Assembly (NCBI GenBank): GCA_033964015.1
Contig: CM066925.1
Coordinates: 1,129,199 to 1,193,198 of the forward strand
DNA length: 64,000 bases
Reading direction: 5' to 3'
Source of the DNA: Scolanthus callimorphus
Lineage: Eukaryota > Cnidaria > Anthozoa > Actiniaria > Edwardsiidae
Part shown: in pieces, positions 20,424-35,400 of the stretch
Numbering within the stretch: position 1 is the stretch's first letter
How the letters are laid out: every line of letters begins with the position of its first letter
The notes under the pieces: model-generated
Databases searched by the model: none
What the model saw: only the letters and a program-made list of their open reading frames with translations
Told to the model about the DNA's origin: nothing
Translations under genes and position numbers: made by a program

Positions 20424-23400
20424 GTATGTTCAACTTAGTTGCTGTAATGAGGTGTTTGTGGTGCCTTGAGTGCTATATTTCTCCACCTCAACTATGGCAA
20501 ATTTATGTCTTTAAATATGAATTTATATATGAATTTATTTATTGTATAAAGTGTACGTGCTCGTGTTTAACAAATGTCATGGAAAGACGTAATAAAGTGG
20601 TCAAAATGTTGTGGAACAAAACATATTACTATTTCGCAGGCGAAGACACACTACTCAGACTACTAGGACACTACTGTCGTTCTTTTGACAACATCTTAGC
20701 GTGGGCGCAGATGTGTTCGGAAAACCGTGCCGATTTTAGAGCCATTTCTCTGTTTCCACTATTTTTTACAGCAAAGTTTGTTTTTTAAAAATTCAAAAGG
20801 AAATCGAATATCCAAAATCCCGACACGGTTTTTAGAGCACATCTAAGCCAATGGTAATATTGCCAAAGTACGAAGGTTTTGTGTATATTGATTACGGGCG
20901 TGAAACTCTATCTGAAACTCTAAGAAATTGAACTGATGCACCGGGAAGGGAACTCGGTGAAAATTTGGGTTTCTTCAATTAATTAAAAATATGCCATTTT
21001 AACGAAAAAGCACCCTGTAGACGTCCAGCCATGTAGAACTGTGTCTGGCCCATACAATATCTCTTCCGCTTTTCGCGTTCTTGGTTAGCTTCTCTTTAGC
21101 AGGATTGAAGCTAGTGACGAGAATCATCTGTACCTGTCCAACTAGTCGGCATACTGTCTGTTAGATCGGGTTTCATATGACTGTTCAAATTGATTACACC
21201 AAATATACATTTATAGTTATTCACTCAGCAAATTCCCAGGGGGAGTCGTGTGAGATCCGCTCTTGCAGATGAGATGGGCAGACTAGAGACAGACCTCTGT
21301 CCTCCTGCTTGTAGGACCAAATCCTGTGGCGAGATGTTTGTATTTCAGGGGAACTGATCCCAGGCCCGTAGGAGGGGGGTTCGACGGGCTCGAACGAATC
21401 CCCTTGGGGCCAGAAAAATCGGGGTTTTGGTCACAAAACAGGTAGGAAACACGACACAATGCTATGAATTTGGTTTATTTCTGAAAAATTGAGGACAACG
21501 AACCCCCTCCAATAATGCTAGCTACGGGCAAGGATCCTTAACTACTTCCTCACCACATGGTCCATTTATTATATCAAGGGCGTATACCGCCGGCAACCTA
21601 AACAAAGGAAGAAAGAAAAAAACGAAAGAAAGAAAGGGTCTTCTCCTCATCGTGGCCGGGAACTCCAAGCGCTAGACAAGGAGAAGTTGGAGGACTTAAC
21701 GGGCTGCATTAGATGACGCAAATTGCTGCCGTGCAGCTTATAATCCTGAGGCCTATTTTCGAGTGCCAGGCCATTGCACCGGGGGAGTATCGGCAGGGAT
21801 TTTTTGCTAAAAAAATCGCAACAATGACAATTATTATACAATAACTAGAAAATGAACTTCATTACCGAATTATCCAACATCGATAACAATTAATACACAA
21901 ATGTTCTTTTAGCAAAAACTGCAAAGGAATAATTCTGTAAACTTTAACAAGATATGAAATCTGAAAGGACAGAATAATGAAATTTATCAATCACCAGCCT
22001 CACCGGAGGATGCTTCGTCCTTGTCCGCTTCAAAATACAAAACTGTGAGGTTTGTTTGCTGAGGTGTGCCTGTGGCTTTGTTAATATTTGACAAGGTGTT
22101 TAGAGTTAAAAACATTAGTAATTTTGGCTAGAAAATAGTAAAAAAGTCGTATAAAGGAAAACTCATATGAAGCCTCCTTTCTGAAAACCTCAGGGGCCGA
22201 TACTCATTATGTGATTGATTGATTATTTTACAGTCATTTTCCTTGGCAGTTTCCATTCACCTCAAGTCGTATTTGAACAGCTCTCTGTCATATACAAAAT
22301 ACCAAGGTATGTACATTTAGCATGACGACAATGGGCGAGCTCCCTTTCACACCAATTGAGTTAAGGAGGCTCATAGCAGTTTTTCGTGTCCTCACCCCCT
22401 GAACTTATCAATGGTCTGTATCTCATGCGGAAATGCACAGATCGGAAAGCCACTTTGCAAGTAAACATGCTATGGATTGTTCTTTGTGTCGATCTATGTT
22501 TTGTTTACAGTGGTGCTTCCATGGCAACGTAATGGCGACCCTCCAAAAATTGTAAGTTGCAAAATGCACCCAGACAAAGAAAAAAATTGGGCAAAACCCT
22601 CTTAACACCAAAGACACTAGGCTATAAGCATTACTTGGACAAAGTTTGAAGAATAACGCGGTCATTTTTTTTCGTCAAAAAATTAGATTTTTTTATTAGC
22701 CTACTTTCTTGACCCTCAAACTACGCCTAAAAGCTCGTAGTGATTTAGTTTTTAGTTCCGCATAAAGATCGAAGCATTTTCTTTAAGCACAGAAAATTTC
22801 AGAGCCACTGCTTATTCCGATCGCGATTAATCTGAAAACTTTTGAAAGCCTTTTCTTGCTCACGCCAAACTCAAACAACTATTCCTGCGTTTCAATTCCT
22901 AGTTAAAAAAATCCGAGATACATTTTTGTCTATATCTTCCCAAAGAGAGTTCAATTATTTCATACCTTGTTGGTGTATTTTTTAGAGCCATAATTCTTTA
23001 AAAAAGCCGCGAAAATTTTTTTAATTTTGATGCGGTGTTTTGCTTGACTTGAAAGCGGGCAGTTTTTATCTTGTTTCCCATTTAGGATATGTATCTTTCA
23101 CTATGTCAAAGCATGTGTCAATGCAGTATTGTTATCACGGCTCATTGATTCTATTGCAATTTTGCATCTAATTATTCGAAGAGCGTAACTCTTCGAAACT
23201 ATCTTTCGGACGGAAAAAAAACAGTAAAGAAAGTCAAACCGGTTATGTTTGTCTTATTCCTAGAATAACTAATCCGGAAATAACTTGTGCGTTCGGGAAC
23301 CACTATGTTTATGCCTGGATTAGCCAATCCTAGAATAGCAGTTTTCATCCTGGATTAGCTGCTATTCCTGGATTAAGTGAGTCCTCTTTTCAGGAACCGG

Positions 23401-26400
23401 CCCCTCCTGGAAAAGTGTTTCGGCTGAAATGAGGTTGAATCAGTCAGTTTCGTGAATCTGATTTTGGGCTGTAAATTATGACATCCTCCAGGCTTATCTC
23501 TTTTTTTTCTTTTTTTTTGGGGGGGGGGGATTTCACTCCTGGAAAAGTCCTGGAAAAATATCTTAAGACTTCCTTGACAATCCTGGATTTTTGTCATTCT
23601 GAAAGCGTACGAACCCTGGACACTGTAGAAACAGTCGTTATTTTACGCCTTAGTCTAACAGGCGTAAAAGGAAAGGGTGTAGGGCGCAATTTCAAGCCCT
23701 GCAGGATTGGATTAGTTGTATGGGATGATTAAACTACTGACGATACATGTTAATGTGTAGGTCATTAGCGAGATCGTTCACCTTCATCCTGCCCTATTTT
23801 CCTACTGGAACCATGGAGAGAGAGGAAACGGAAGGGCAAGTAGCCACAGCAAAGGTGTGTTAAAGTACTATTTTGTACAGCTCTCGCATAATAATTGCAA
23901 ATTGGACGAAAAAATTGGTGTGTCAGCAACCTTAAAAGGAGGCTGCCTACAATTTGTTTTGCACCTGACTTTTTAACCTTGAACGACCGCAATTCTGAAA
24001 TGTAGGACCTATGGATTTCAAAATAACGATGATGCATGAGTTAATGTAATTAGCAAAAGCATGTAAATTAGCAAACGTTCCACGTGAAATTTGATCTAAA
24101 CTTTTAAAGTAACACCTAATGTAGCGATATTCTAAAACATTCTAGGTTGAAGTAAATTGCTACTTGTAACTTGTGTATCCTTGCTAAATTAACAAACTCA
24201 GTCCTTGCTATTCACAAACTCAGTACAGCTCGCCTTGTTCTGTTTAATAGTGTATCCTTCCTCAAACAAACTCAGTACAGCTCGCCTTGTTCTGTGTATC
24301 CTTTCTACTAACAAACTCAGTACAGCTCGCCTTGTTCTGTTAATGTGTATCCTTGCTACTAACAAACACTACTAACCATATCTCCGCGCGCCCATGTATT
24401 ATATAGGTAAATCCATTGCCTGACGAGGGAATTCCACGCTAAATTTCACGAGAAAAAACGATATCGGTTTTTTAAGTGAAATTTAGCGTGGAATTCCCGA
24501 GTCATCATATACCGGAATCACATACCGGACATTTTTAGAAAATTCAGTCTAAGTTTAAGAGAATTGACAGTGTCAGAGGGGATTTCGTGCGCTTGAAAGC
24601 CGAATGCGAAGCGATGGTATTTTATGAATCTCAAATGTTAGAAATAGCCCTCGCGAAATTACGAAACTCCCTTGAAATTAGGGCTTTGCTGCAATGACGA
24701 ATCTTTAAAACCAGAAATTACAATAGATAAATGTTTAGATGAGAGAAAATTCATTCAGTTCAGTGCCAGTTTGGAAAAATGTCAAGTCCAAAGTAATCTC
24801 ATTAAGGAACTGAACACACTGAATCCGATTTCAAAATGAAAGCGATCGAGTCTTCAAAAGTTTCAAATGATTTGAATGAGCAAAATAAATATTACTGATC
24901 AAAAAAGTTTTAACTTTTAACGCTTACTTGTTTGATTTCTTGTTCCCTTACAGCTTTCTATCTCCTCTATTCTTGGTAAAAAGTGCAGCTCCTGTAGTGT
25001 TTTTTGTTTTACATCCCATGTAAAAACATAGACGGGATCCCGCCTGGGATTGGGCGGGATCCCGCCTTTTCACCAGTCGGGATCCCATCTGGGAAAGACG
25101 GGATCCCACCCGGGATCCCGCCTGGGATTAGTGGACATCCCGCCTTAGCGGGATCCTGCAATCCCACCCGGGATCCCGCCATCCCACCCGGGATCCCGCC
25201 ATCCCACCCGGGATCCCGCCATCCCACCCGGGATCCCGCCATCCCACCCGGGATCCCGCCATCCCACCCGGGATCCTGCCATCCCACCCGGGATCCCGCC
25301 ATCCCACCCGGGATCCCGCCATCCCACCCGGGATCCCGCCATCCCGCCCGGGATTAGTGGACATCCCGCCTTAGCGGGATCCCACCTGGGATCCCATCCG
25401 GGATCCCGCTATCCCACCCGGGAGCCCGCCATCCCACCCGGGATCCCACAATTCTACCTGGGATCCCACCCGGGATCTTGCCATCCCACATGGGATGCTG
25501 TCACCTCACTTGGGATCCCATCATCCCACCTTGGATCCTGCCATCCACCCATCCCGCCATCCTCCCGGTATCCCACCATCCCACCCAGGATCCCGCAATA
25601 ACACCTGGGATCCTGCCATCCCACATCTTGCCATCCCACCTGTGATCGTGTCACCCCACTTGGAATTCCAACTGGGATCCTGCCATCCCTCCCGGGATCT
25701 TGCATTATTCTGCCACCTTACCCGGGATCTTGCTATCCCACCCGGGATCTTCTCATCCCACTAAGGATCCCGCCATCTCACCCAGAATCCCAATCGAGAT
25801 CCTGCCTACAGGAAAGGCCATCACAGCAGATGAATTCTGTCTTTTATATGGACTTTGAAAAAGAAAACTTGTCTCATAACACAGTTATTATTATCAGCAG
25901 GTTTAACCAGGGACGTGTCCCTGGTTATAACCTATATGTCCCCTGATGTCATCACAAGAAAATGCATTTACAATTAATGAGACATCGATATATGTTTCAA
26001 GATTTCCTAATAATGTGTGACATGACTAATGCTTACAGAGGAACTTATATAACTTGTCTATATTGCATAGACACTTGCCGAGACCACCGTCTATGCAAAG
26101 CATGTGGAAAGCAGTTTTATTGCTTAATGGCTGATTGCATTTTTAATCCGCATCGGGGGGGTTGAGGACCTATGGAAAATTTTCCAGGGGGGTTGTTTTG
26201 GACTCTGGAAATTCCACGGGAGGGGGTGTGTCAGGAGACTGGAAATTCCAGGGGGGAGGGGTAAAAAAGGTGACTTTCCAGGGACATTTTATCCAAAAAT
26301 AAATTTTCCAGGGGTATTTTGCCAGAAAAAATGGAAATTCCAGGGGAGGGGGTACTTTATGAGGTTGGAAATTCCAGGGGAGGTGGTCTGTTTCACAAGT

Positions 26401-29400
26401 GGAAATTCCAGGGGAGGGGGACTATTTAAGGGAGGTCCTCAACCCCCCCGGTGCGTTTTAAAAATGCAATCAGCCAATGAAAATCTTGTGAAAAAGACCT
26501 GTGAAAAAACTTGTGAAGCACCTGTGAAAAATGTTCATAAAAGAACCCCAAAATTTGGCCAACAAACCGGTGAAAAATTGTTTAAGAACTTCAAGCAATT
26601 TTTACAAGAAGAGGTCAAAAATTTTGTTACTCTGAGAATATAAAATTCACAATTCACAAAATGTTGCATTAGCAGGAAAAAACTAATAATTCTAACACTC
26701 TAGCTGATGCAAAATACTATACTTTTTCAAGGATTGAAAGTTACGCCCCCACCTTCCCCATGCCAACCCCCAGAGACAGCTCACCTCATGCGAACAGAAT
26801 CCTACCACAGTGACTATGCTGTTCTTTAAAAGAGCAGATTTCAGATGATACCAGAGCATGAAGAACAAACAAACATGCAGTCTCTTGTTTTCTGCAATTA
26901 CTTTGTCTCCTTTTGCAGCTTGTGTTTTTACTCTCCCAACATCACAACATGCTCTATTGCGCTCAATTTGTACTTCTCATTTGTACTTATGCATTTAGAT
27001 TTCAACACTCAATATCAAATCCACTCTAAGAACATAATGTGACACCAAAACTCTGTGCAGGTGATGAGTCTGTTTTATTCATTTTTAAGCAATGTATATT
27101 GAAAATGGTGAATAAAACCCCATGGTAAACCTATGAATAATTTTTTACTTGAATTCATGTGCTGCTTCTTAGCTCCTTCATTTGTTGCTGGCTAGATTAT
27201 TTGATTGTTTCAGACTGAAGGCAGCGTGAAGTTCTGTTGATGGCAGTATGCATATGCATCTGGTTTTACCTGAAAAACGTGACAAGCAGGATACATTAGA
27301 ACTTGCTTAAGCTTAAATGACTCATTAAACATAGTTTTACAGGTGTACAGGTCATTTACTCACTTACTTACTGCGGCGGCCTCAGCCAAACCTCGCATCT
27401 CGAGCTCCAGTCGCTGGTCGGCCGGGGCGGCCGTTGCCGTGCGTTGGCTCCCACAAGACGAGATGATTTGCTGTGAGCTCTTCGTGGCGGTAACAATGAC
27501 CGGCGAGGCCAAGTCTGCGGCAGGTCACCCTGTCAGATATTCTAGGCAGATCACCGTAGAGGACGTGGTTCGGGATGTGGTCACTCCAACAGGTCAAGCC
27601 TTGTCTAATTACCTGTATGTCATTACAACAGAATCAAATGCTCCATGATCTAGTGCCTGTCAACCTGCGAGTGAATAATTAAGACAGGTTGTTTTATAAG
27701 CGAGCAAGTTGAACACTAGTTGTCAAGATTATTGTTATCAAAATGTAACAAATATTTTAACTTTGGTATTGGTGTTTTTTGAAAGGTATGAATATAAGTG
27801 ATAAGCTGTTGTCCCTGCCAAAGTTCACAGAAATGTTGCTCATTACAGCCATTCTCAGTTACATGCTCTGTTACATGCAACATGAGGTTGCTGGGAAAAA
27901 AGCTTGCAAGCGAAAACTTGTTTTTTTTTTGTCAAAGTTTCCATGGCAATGCATGTGCTTTCGCCGGCTTGTCGCGCTCAGACAAGACAGCAAAATGAGT
28001 TTTCGCTTGCAAGCTTTTTTCCAGGCGACCGCGTGTAACTGAGAATGGCTGTAAGCATGAAAAATATTTGCCAAGGCTATCCAAATTATACATTCCTGTA
28101 TTATTTGTTAAACTTTAAAATTCAGTTTCTCTGATCTCCATGAGAGTTTTCATACATGTAATCATGTGAACTCTGAAGCAATTTCTAGTCAAACCATGGT
28201 TTAGCAGCTTATTCCTCTGTCTCAGACTATTTTGCAAATACTCCTAAAGCTACTATGTTTGATTACAGGATTATGAAACTATGAAAAACCACAGTAATTA
28301 ATAAATGGCAACTTCATATAGATTAGAGTGGATTTCAGATAAAGTGTTGTAAGTAGATCATACTTGTGTTTTCTTTTCGATTGCCAATTGAGGTCTTGAA
28401 ATTTGTTTAGTCAAGCAAATAACGAGTGGTAAAAATGATCACTTTGGGACTTGTTTTCTTGGATTAGGCGGATTTCAGATGATTATAACTTAATTAAGTT
28501 AACTTAACTTAAATTAGAAGCTGCGTGACAGTAGGAGTCCCTTCAGAGACTACTACTTTCAACGTTATTAATCGCTGAACATGCATTGAACAATATAAAC
28601 TGAGTTTCGTCAGGTTCCGAAAGCTTGTTAATCATGAAGAAATTGTTAAACAAACATTGACAAATTAATGTTGAATCAAATGTTGAACTGTGGCCAAGTC
28701 TCTTGCTTGTCTTGTCACCTCTCCGGTTTTCCCTATGGCATTTTGTTTTCTAAGCTTTTTTGAACAGTAAAGAACGTTAGCGGCCAAATTATACAAGGAA
28801 AAGAAACATCACATAAGTATACATAATAACAAATACTTGCCTATGTTTGTAGCTTAGTTTCTTTCAAATGTCGATACGATAGTAGAGGCGAAGACTGAAG
28901 ACATGTTTTCTCGTTTTCGGTGGTGAAAAAAGACGACGCGTGTGCGTCGCGTTTCGCGCCTTTTTGGTGTCACGTGACCTTGTGCTTACGTATGTGTGGG
29001 CTGCCTGTGGTGTGGTTAATCAAACATGGCGCCTTCCTTCCTTTGCTTCTTGTTTCGCGGTCGTTCCTTGCCATGAAATGTGGAAAGATGGGTGCAAAAA
29101 CAGCTTATCCGAAAAGTGGGTTGAATTGCTAAACGATTTAATTATTGAAGATTTTTCTAAATGCATTCGGACTGTCTTTTTCTGTAAGTTATGCCTTTTT
29201 CTTTGATGACAACTGAATTCTAAGAGAACATCAGAATGGGCGAGTTCAAGCACAAGACAAATGTTACATTTTTTCGCAATAACTAAATTGTAAATTACCT
29301 AGAAATAGTACAGAATAGTACATAATTCTTCAAATTTATTATCATGGATACACATGAAATTTGGCAGAATGATATAAAGTTTATGTTGACAAATCTTATC

Positions 29401-32400
29401 TACATGAGTGAACTTCCAGTAGTTATAGCTGTGGAATAGGTAAAATCTCATTGTGGCTCAGGCCTAGTTTATATGTCACTTAATTTCGATAATGAAATTT
29501 GTCTCAATTAAATTTGTCCGAAATACGATGTATAAACTAGGCCTCAGTGCACTTTAGTCTATAAACATAGATGTACTATGTAGACTGTTGGGGCTTTCTC
29601 ACATTATATTACTGAGGTAGGGGTGTACAATATGATGGGTAAGAAATCACAGTTTGTGGTATCTTTTAGGAGTTTTCCCCTTGAATTTTGCAGTAAATTA
29701 GAGTAAGTATTATTTGGGAAATATCAGGTTTAATGCTGTTGGCCACTGTCAATATTATTGGGGGGCCTCCCCCTCTCCCCAATCATAATTACAGGGGGGA
29801 CAAGAGTGCCCCTCATCCAACTGCTTCCATCACCCCTAGATACTGAAAGATGTGCCTGAGAAAATAACAAGTTATAATAATAATGAAAATCAAAGCTAGA
29901 GTTGGGAAATCATGGCTACGATCAAAATCAAATTTAATTAAACATCGAATCACAACAAAGGTTGTTATTTTGATTTCAAAAGAAAACCAAAATTAACAGT
30001 TTCTTCACATCATATTTTCTCATACCATTTTGTTGATACTTAAGATATAGAATTCACAGCTTTTTTTCACGTTTTTCCTGATTCAAAAATAATGTCACAT
30101 TTTTTCTCATGATTTTCACAGGGTTTTTTCACAGGTCAAAATAGTTCACAGGTTCATTCACAACATTTTCACAGGAAATTCACATGTTGCTCTCCAGTCT
30201 CACTCTCATCCCACTATGGAGGTGTCCCATCATTGCAGGATCCCCGGATCCCAGCGCCTCCCACAAAAAATCCTGACAATTCCCAACACAGCTAGATAAA
30301 TTTCCCTGCACTCTTCTCTTCCCACCCAGGTTCTCCCCCTTATATCCCACTGTGGTGCCCCATCATTGCAGGATCCTGGCTTCCCACCTAAAAAAAAACT
30401 CCCTCTGGGATTCTGCCATCCCATACGGGATCCCACCCATTAGGTACTCAAGATCTCACTGGGAATCCCACCTGACCCTGAGAAATTTCATCCCAAGAAG
30501 GATCCTGCTATCCCATCCATTTGGGATCCTGCCCAGGAAGGCTGGATCTTGGGATCCCTGGGAAATGTTATCCCACCTGGGATAGGCGGCATCCCACCAT
30601 CCCATCTTGGATCCTGCCCGGGATGGCCATTATCTCACCTGGGATAGGCAGGATCCCACCATCCCACCTTAGATCCCGCCTGGGATGGCAGGGATCTCCC
30701 CAGGAAATGATATCCCACCTGGGATAGGCGGGATCCCGCCATCCCACCTTTGATCCCGCCCAGGATGGCAGGATCCCAGGCGGGATCCCCCCTATCCCAA
30801 CAAGGATCCTGCTATCCCATCCATTTGGGATCCTGCCCAGGAAGGCTGGATCCTGGGATACCTGGGAAATGCTATCCCACCATAATAATAAGTGGGATCC
30901 CACCATCTCACCCCACCTTGGATCCTGCCCGCGATGGCCATTATCTCACCTGGGATAGGCGGGATCTCACCATCCCGCCTTGGATCCCGCCCGAGATGGC
31001 AGGATCCCAGGCGGGATCCCACCTCCCCGGGAAATGTTATCCCACCTGGGATAGGCGGGATCCCGCCATCCCACCTTTGATCCCGCCCGGGATGGCAGGA
31101 TCCCAGGGATCCCAGGCGGGATCCCACCTACCCGGGAAACGTTATCCCACCTGGGATAGGCGGGATCCCGCCATCCCACCTGGGATCCCGCCTATCCCGG
31201 CCGGGATCCCGCCTGTCCCGGCCGGGATCCCGCCTCTCATTTTTACATGGGATGTGTTGGCCACCTCTATCTTTGACACAACTTTTCATCGATGACAGAA
31301 CTTTTATCGAACGAGCCAACAGCTTCTCTTTGAAATTCTCTTGTAAAGTAAATATCTGGACATTGCCTTGCATAGCCAGGGTAGAAATATCCAAAACTTG
31401 GAGGATCCAGAGAGATTTTGTTTCCAAAATTTGTTGTGTTGATGATGTGGTTTGTGGAGGCGCGTGTGCAACATTTCACTTCAAGCGCGCGAAAAACTGT
31501 GATACGAAAATTGAGATAAATACATTTTCCCTGCTTTTATCGTAACTGATTTCTATCAAAAATTATAAACAAATTAAATTTTTGTATGTGCTATCTGATT
31601 AATAGTCCGGAAATGCTGTACTAACTAAATACTCGCCGATGTTTAAATTTAAAATGACGGGGGCCCTGTGTAATTGGGGTATTCCAAAAAAATACCTCGC
31701 CTTTATAGCCAATCAGCGCGCACGATAGAAAAGAGGTATGTGATTCTTCTCTCTATATAGTAACTCGAGTGATAAGATATGGATAAAGCAGATATAGACA
31801 TCAGAACACGTGCAATGTGTACTATCAAACCACCGTATCATTCATTAAGTAGAAGAGTTTTATTGTTTCAGACCTTAGCGACGTTGCTATCTGCTATTCC
31901 ATTAACGGCTAGAGGACCCTCCCAGATTGTCATATTCGACATCCATGCTCTACAGGAACGGTTTTACTTTGGCGACTTTGTTATCCCCAGGTAAGTGTCC
32001 TAGGTGTCTTGCAGGAAACTGCATTTGGACAATTTGGACAAGTTGAATTCCATATTTCTCAAGCCTGGTAAGAACTGCTTCCAAGGTGTTCCTGCTCATT
32101 TCGTCCAGTGATCAAAATATCATCAATATAGAAAACCACGCCATCGATACCCTTGAGGATAGTGTCGATGGTAGACTGGAAGACAGCAGGTGCGTGACTC
32201 CCGCTGGGAGATGGTTGTACTGCAGGTGTGGTACTTGGTAAGGTACTTCTTCGAATCCTCACTCACTGCTGATATGCATGCTTGAGGTCTAACTTGGTGA
32301 ACTTTGTTCCTCCTCCCAATGCACTAACAAATCTTGAGGGTTTGGCAGGGGATACTTGTCGACTTTCTATACTGGGTTCACGGTGACCTTATAGTCCCCG

Positions 32401-35400
32401 CACAGGCGAATTGTCGCATTGGATTTAGGAACAGCCACCAAAGACGCAGCCCATTCACTGTGTGACCTTCAACATGATTCCTTCCTCCTCTAGACGACCA
32501 ATCTCTGCTTCAACTGCAGGCTTAAGGGCATGTGGAGCAGGTCTAGCATTATGGAACCTGGGTGTGGCCTCCGGGTGGACATGAACCCTGGCTTCAAACT
32601 CTTTGATTTTACCCAGACCTGAACCGAACACACCCTTGAACCTTGCAGTCAGTTCATTGACTAAGTTATCAGTAGAAATACTAAAGAGTTCCTGCCAATG
32701 GTGTCATTTGGTGAAAATATAAGGGGAGGGGTGGTCTATAGTGGTTGATGAGATACCAACTGATTGTACTGTAAGTATACATGGCTCTCAAGCAGGCCCC
32801 TAAGAACCGAGTGACCAATGGTCGACCAATGGTCAAATGGTGTCATTTGGTGAAAATATAAGGGGAGGGGTGGTGTATAGTGGATGATGAGATACCAGCT
32901 AATTGTACTGTAAGTATACATGGCTCTCAAGCAGGCCCCTATGAACCGAGTGACCAATGATCAACCAATGGTCAAATGGTGTCATTTGGTGAAAATATAA
33001 GGGGAGGGGTGGTTTATAGTGGATGATGAGATACCAACTGATTGTACTGTAAGTATAAATGGCTCTTAAGCAGGCCCCTATGAACCGAGTGACCAATGGT
33101 CAAATGGTGTCATTTGGTGAAAATATAAGGGGAGGGGTGGTGAATAGTGGATGATGAGATATCAACTGATTGTACTGTAAGTATACATGTCTCTCAGGCA
33201 GGCCCCTATGAACCGAGTGACAAATGGTCGACCAATAGTCAAATGGTGTCATATGGTGAAAATATAAGGGGAGGGGTGGTGTATAGTGGATGATGAGATA
33301 CCAGCTGATTGTACTGTAAGTATACATGGCTCTCAAGCAGGCCCCTATGAACCGAGTGACCAATGGTCGACCAATGGTCAAATGGTGTCATTTGGTGAAA
33401 ATATAAGGGGAGGGGTGGTCTATAGTGGATGATGAGATACCAACTGATTGTACTGTAAGTATACATGGCTCCTAAGCAGGCCCCTATGAACCGAGTGACC
33501 AATGGTCGACCAATGGTCAAATGGTGTCATTTGGTGAAAATATAAGGGGAGGGGTGGTTTATAGTGGATGATGAGATACCAACTGATTGTACTGTAAGTA
33601 TAAATGGCTCACCCTATGAACCGAGTGACCAATGGTCAAATGGTGTCATTTGGTGAAAATATAAGGGGAGGGGTGGTGAATAGTGGATGATGAGATATCA
33701 ACTGATTGTACTGTAAGTATACATGTCTCTCAGGCAGGCCCCTATGAACCGAGTGACAAATGGTCGACCAATAGTCAAATGGTGTCATATGGTGAAAATA
33801 TAAGGGGAGGGGTGGTGTATAGTGGATGATGAGATACCAGCTGATTGTACTGTAAGTATACATGGCTCTCAAGCAGGCCCCTATGAACCGAGTGACCAAT
33901 GGTCGACCAATGGTCAAATGGTGTCATTTGGTGAAAATATAAGGGGAGGGGTGGTCTATAGTGGATGATGAGATACCAACTGATTGTACTGTAAGTATAC
34001 ATGGCTCCTAAGCAGGCCCCTATGAACCGAGTGACCAATGGTCGACCAATGGTCAAATGGTGTCATTTGGTGAAAATATAAGGGGAGGGGTGGTGTATAG
34101 TGGATGATGAGATACCAACTGATTGTACTGTAAGTATACATGTCTCTCAGGCAGGCCCCTATGAACCGAGTGACCAATGGTCGACCAATGGTCAAATGGT
34201 AAAAATATAAGGGGAGGGGTGGTCTATAGTGGATGATGAGATACCAACTGATTGTACTGTAAGTGTACATGTCTCTCAACTAGCAGGCCCCTATAAACCG
34301 AGTGACCAATGGTCAAATGGTGAAAATATAAGGGGAGGGGTGGTCTATAGTGGATAATGTGATACCAACTGATTGTACTGTAAGTATACATGTCTCTGAG
34401 GCAGGTCCCTATGAACTGAGTGACCAATGGTCAAATGGTGCCGAATGGTGAAAAAATAAAGAGGGAATCTACAGGGGATGATGAGACACATTGTACTGTA
34501 AGGCCTGGTGCACACTTGTGACATATAATGACATAAGAAAAATATCACACGAACAAAATTTAGTGGTTTTAAAATGTCGAAGTTGACAAAAAATAACAGA
34601 AGATTACTTTTGTGAAGTAATCTAATGATGATTCATAGAAAATATTGATTATTTCAATTATTTTTCCATGCTTTTTTCGTGCCCTCCACAAATCCAATAG
34701 TGAGGAGTGAGCCATGGAAATAAAGGAATGAACCCTAATTTATGTTTTCCTCCCACAAATCCAACAGTGAAGGAATGAACCCTACTTGATGTTTTCCTTC
34801 CTCGTTATCAAAGTTTGCCCTCTCACAAATCCAATAGTGAAGGAATGAACCCTAATTGATGTTTCGTCGTTCTCAGAGCGTACCCTCCCACAAATGCAAT
34901 AGTGAACGAATGAACTCTAATTTATGTTTTCCTTGTTCTCAAAGCGTGTCCACCACAAATCCAATAGTGAAGGAATGAACCTTAATTGATGTTTTCCTCG
35001 TTCTCAGAGCGTGCCCTCCCACAAATCCAATAGTGAAGGAATGAACCCTAATTGATGTTTTCCTCGTTCTCAAAGCGTGCCCTCCCACAAATCCAATTGG
35101 TCACTCGGTTGTAGGGGCCTGCTTGAGAGAAATGTATACCTACAGTATAATTACATCCACTATAGACAACCAATCAACATCTGACACCATTTGACCATTG
35201 GTTGATCATTGGTCACTCGGATCATAGGGGCCTGCTTGAGAGACATGTATACGTCTTACAGTACAATCAGTTGGTATATCTCATCATCTACTATAGACCA
35301 CCCCTCCCCTTATATTTTCACCAAATGACACCATTTGACCATTGGTCGACCATTGGTCACTCGGTTCATAGGGGCCTGCTTGAGAGCCATGTATACTTAC

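Noticed and set aside
25004..25764. Gly/Pro-rich proteins on both strands (also 30230-31295)
   Set aside because: They are products of the GGGATCCC minisatellite.
27343..27648. 101-residue plus-strand frame
   Set aside because: It is antisense to the LINE C-terminal fragment, which explains its codon-like composition.
28940..29206. Possible exon with [19 protein letters not shown]
   Set aside because: The phrase is protein-like and a GTAAGT lies near 29184, but I found no family, no partner exon, and it does not fit the PRPP synthetase reading at this point.
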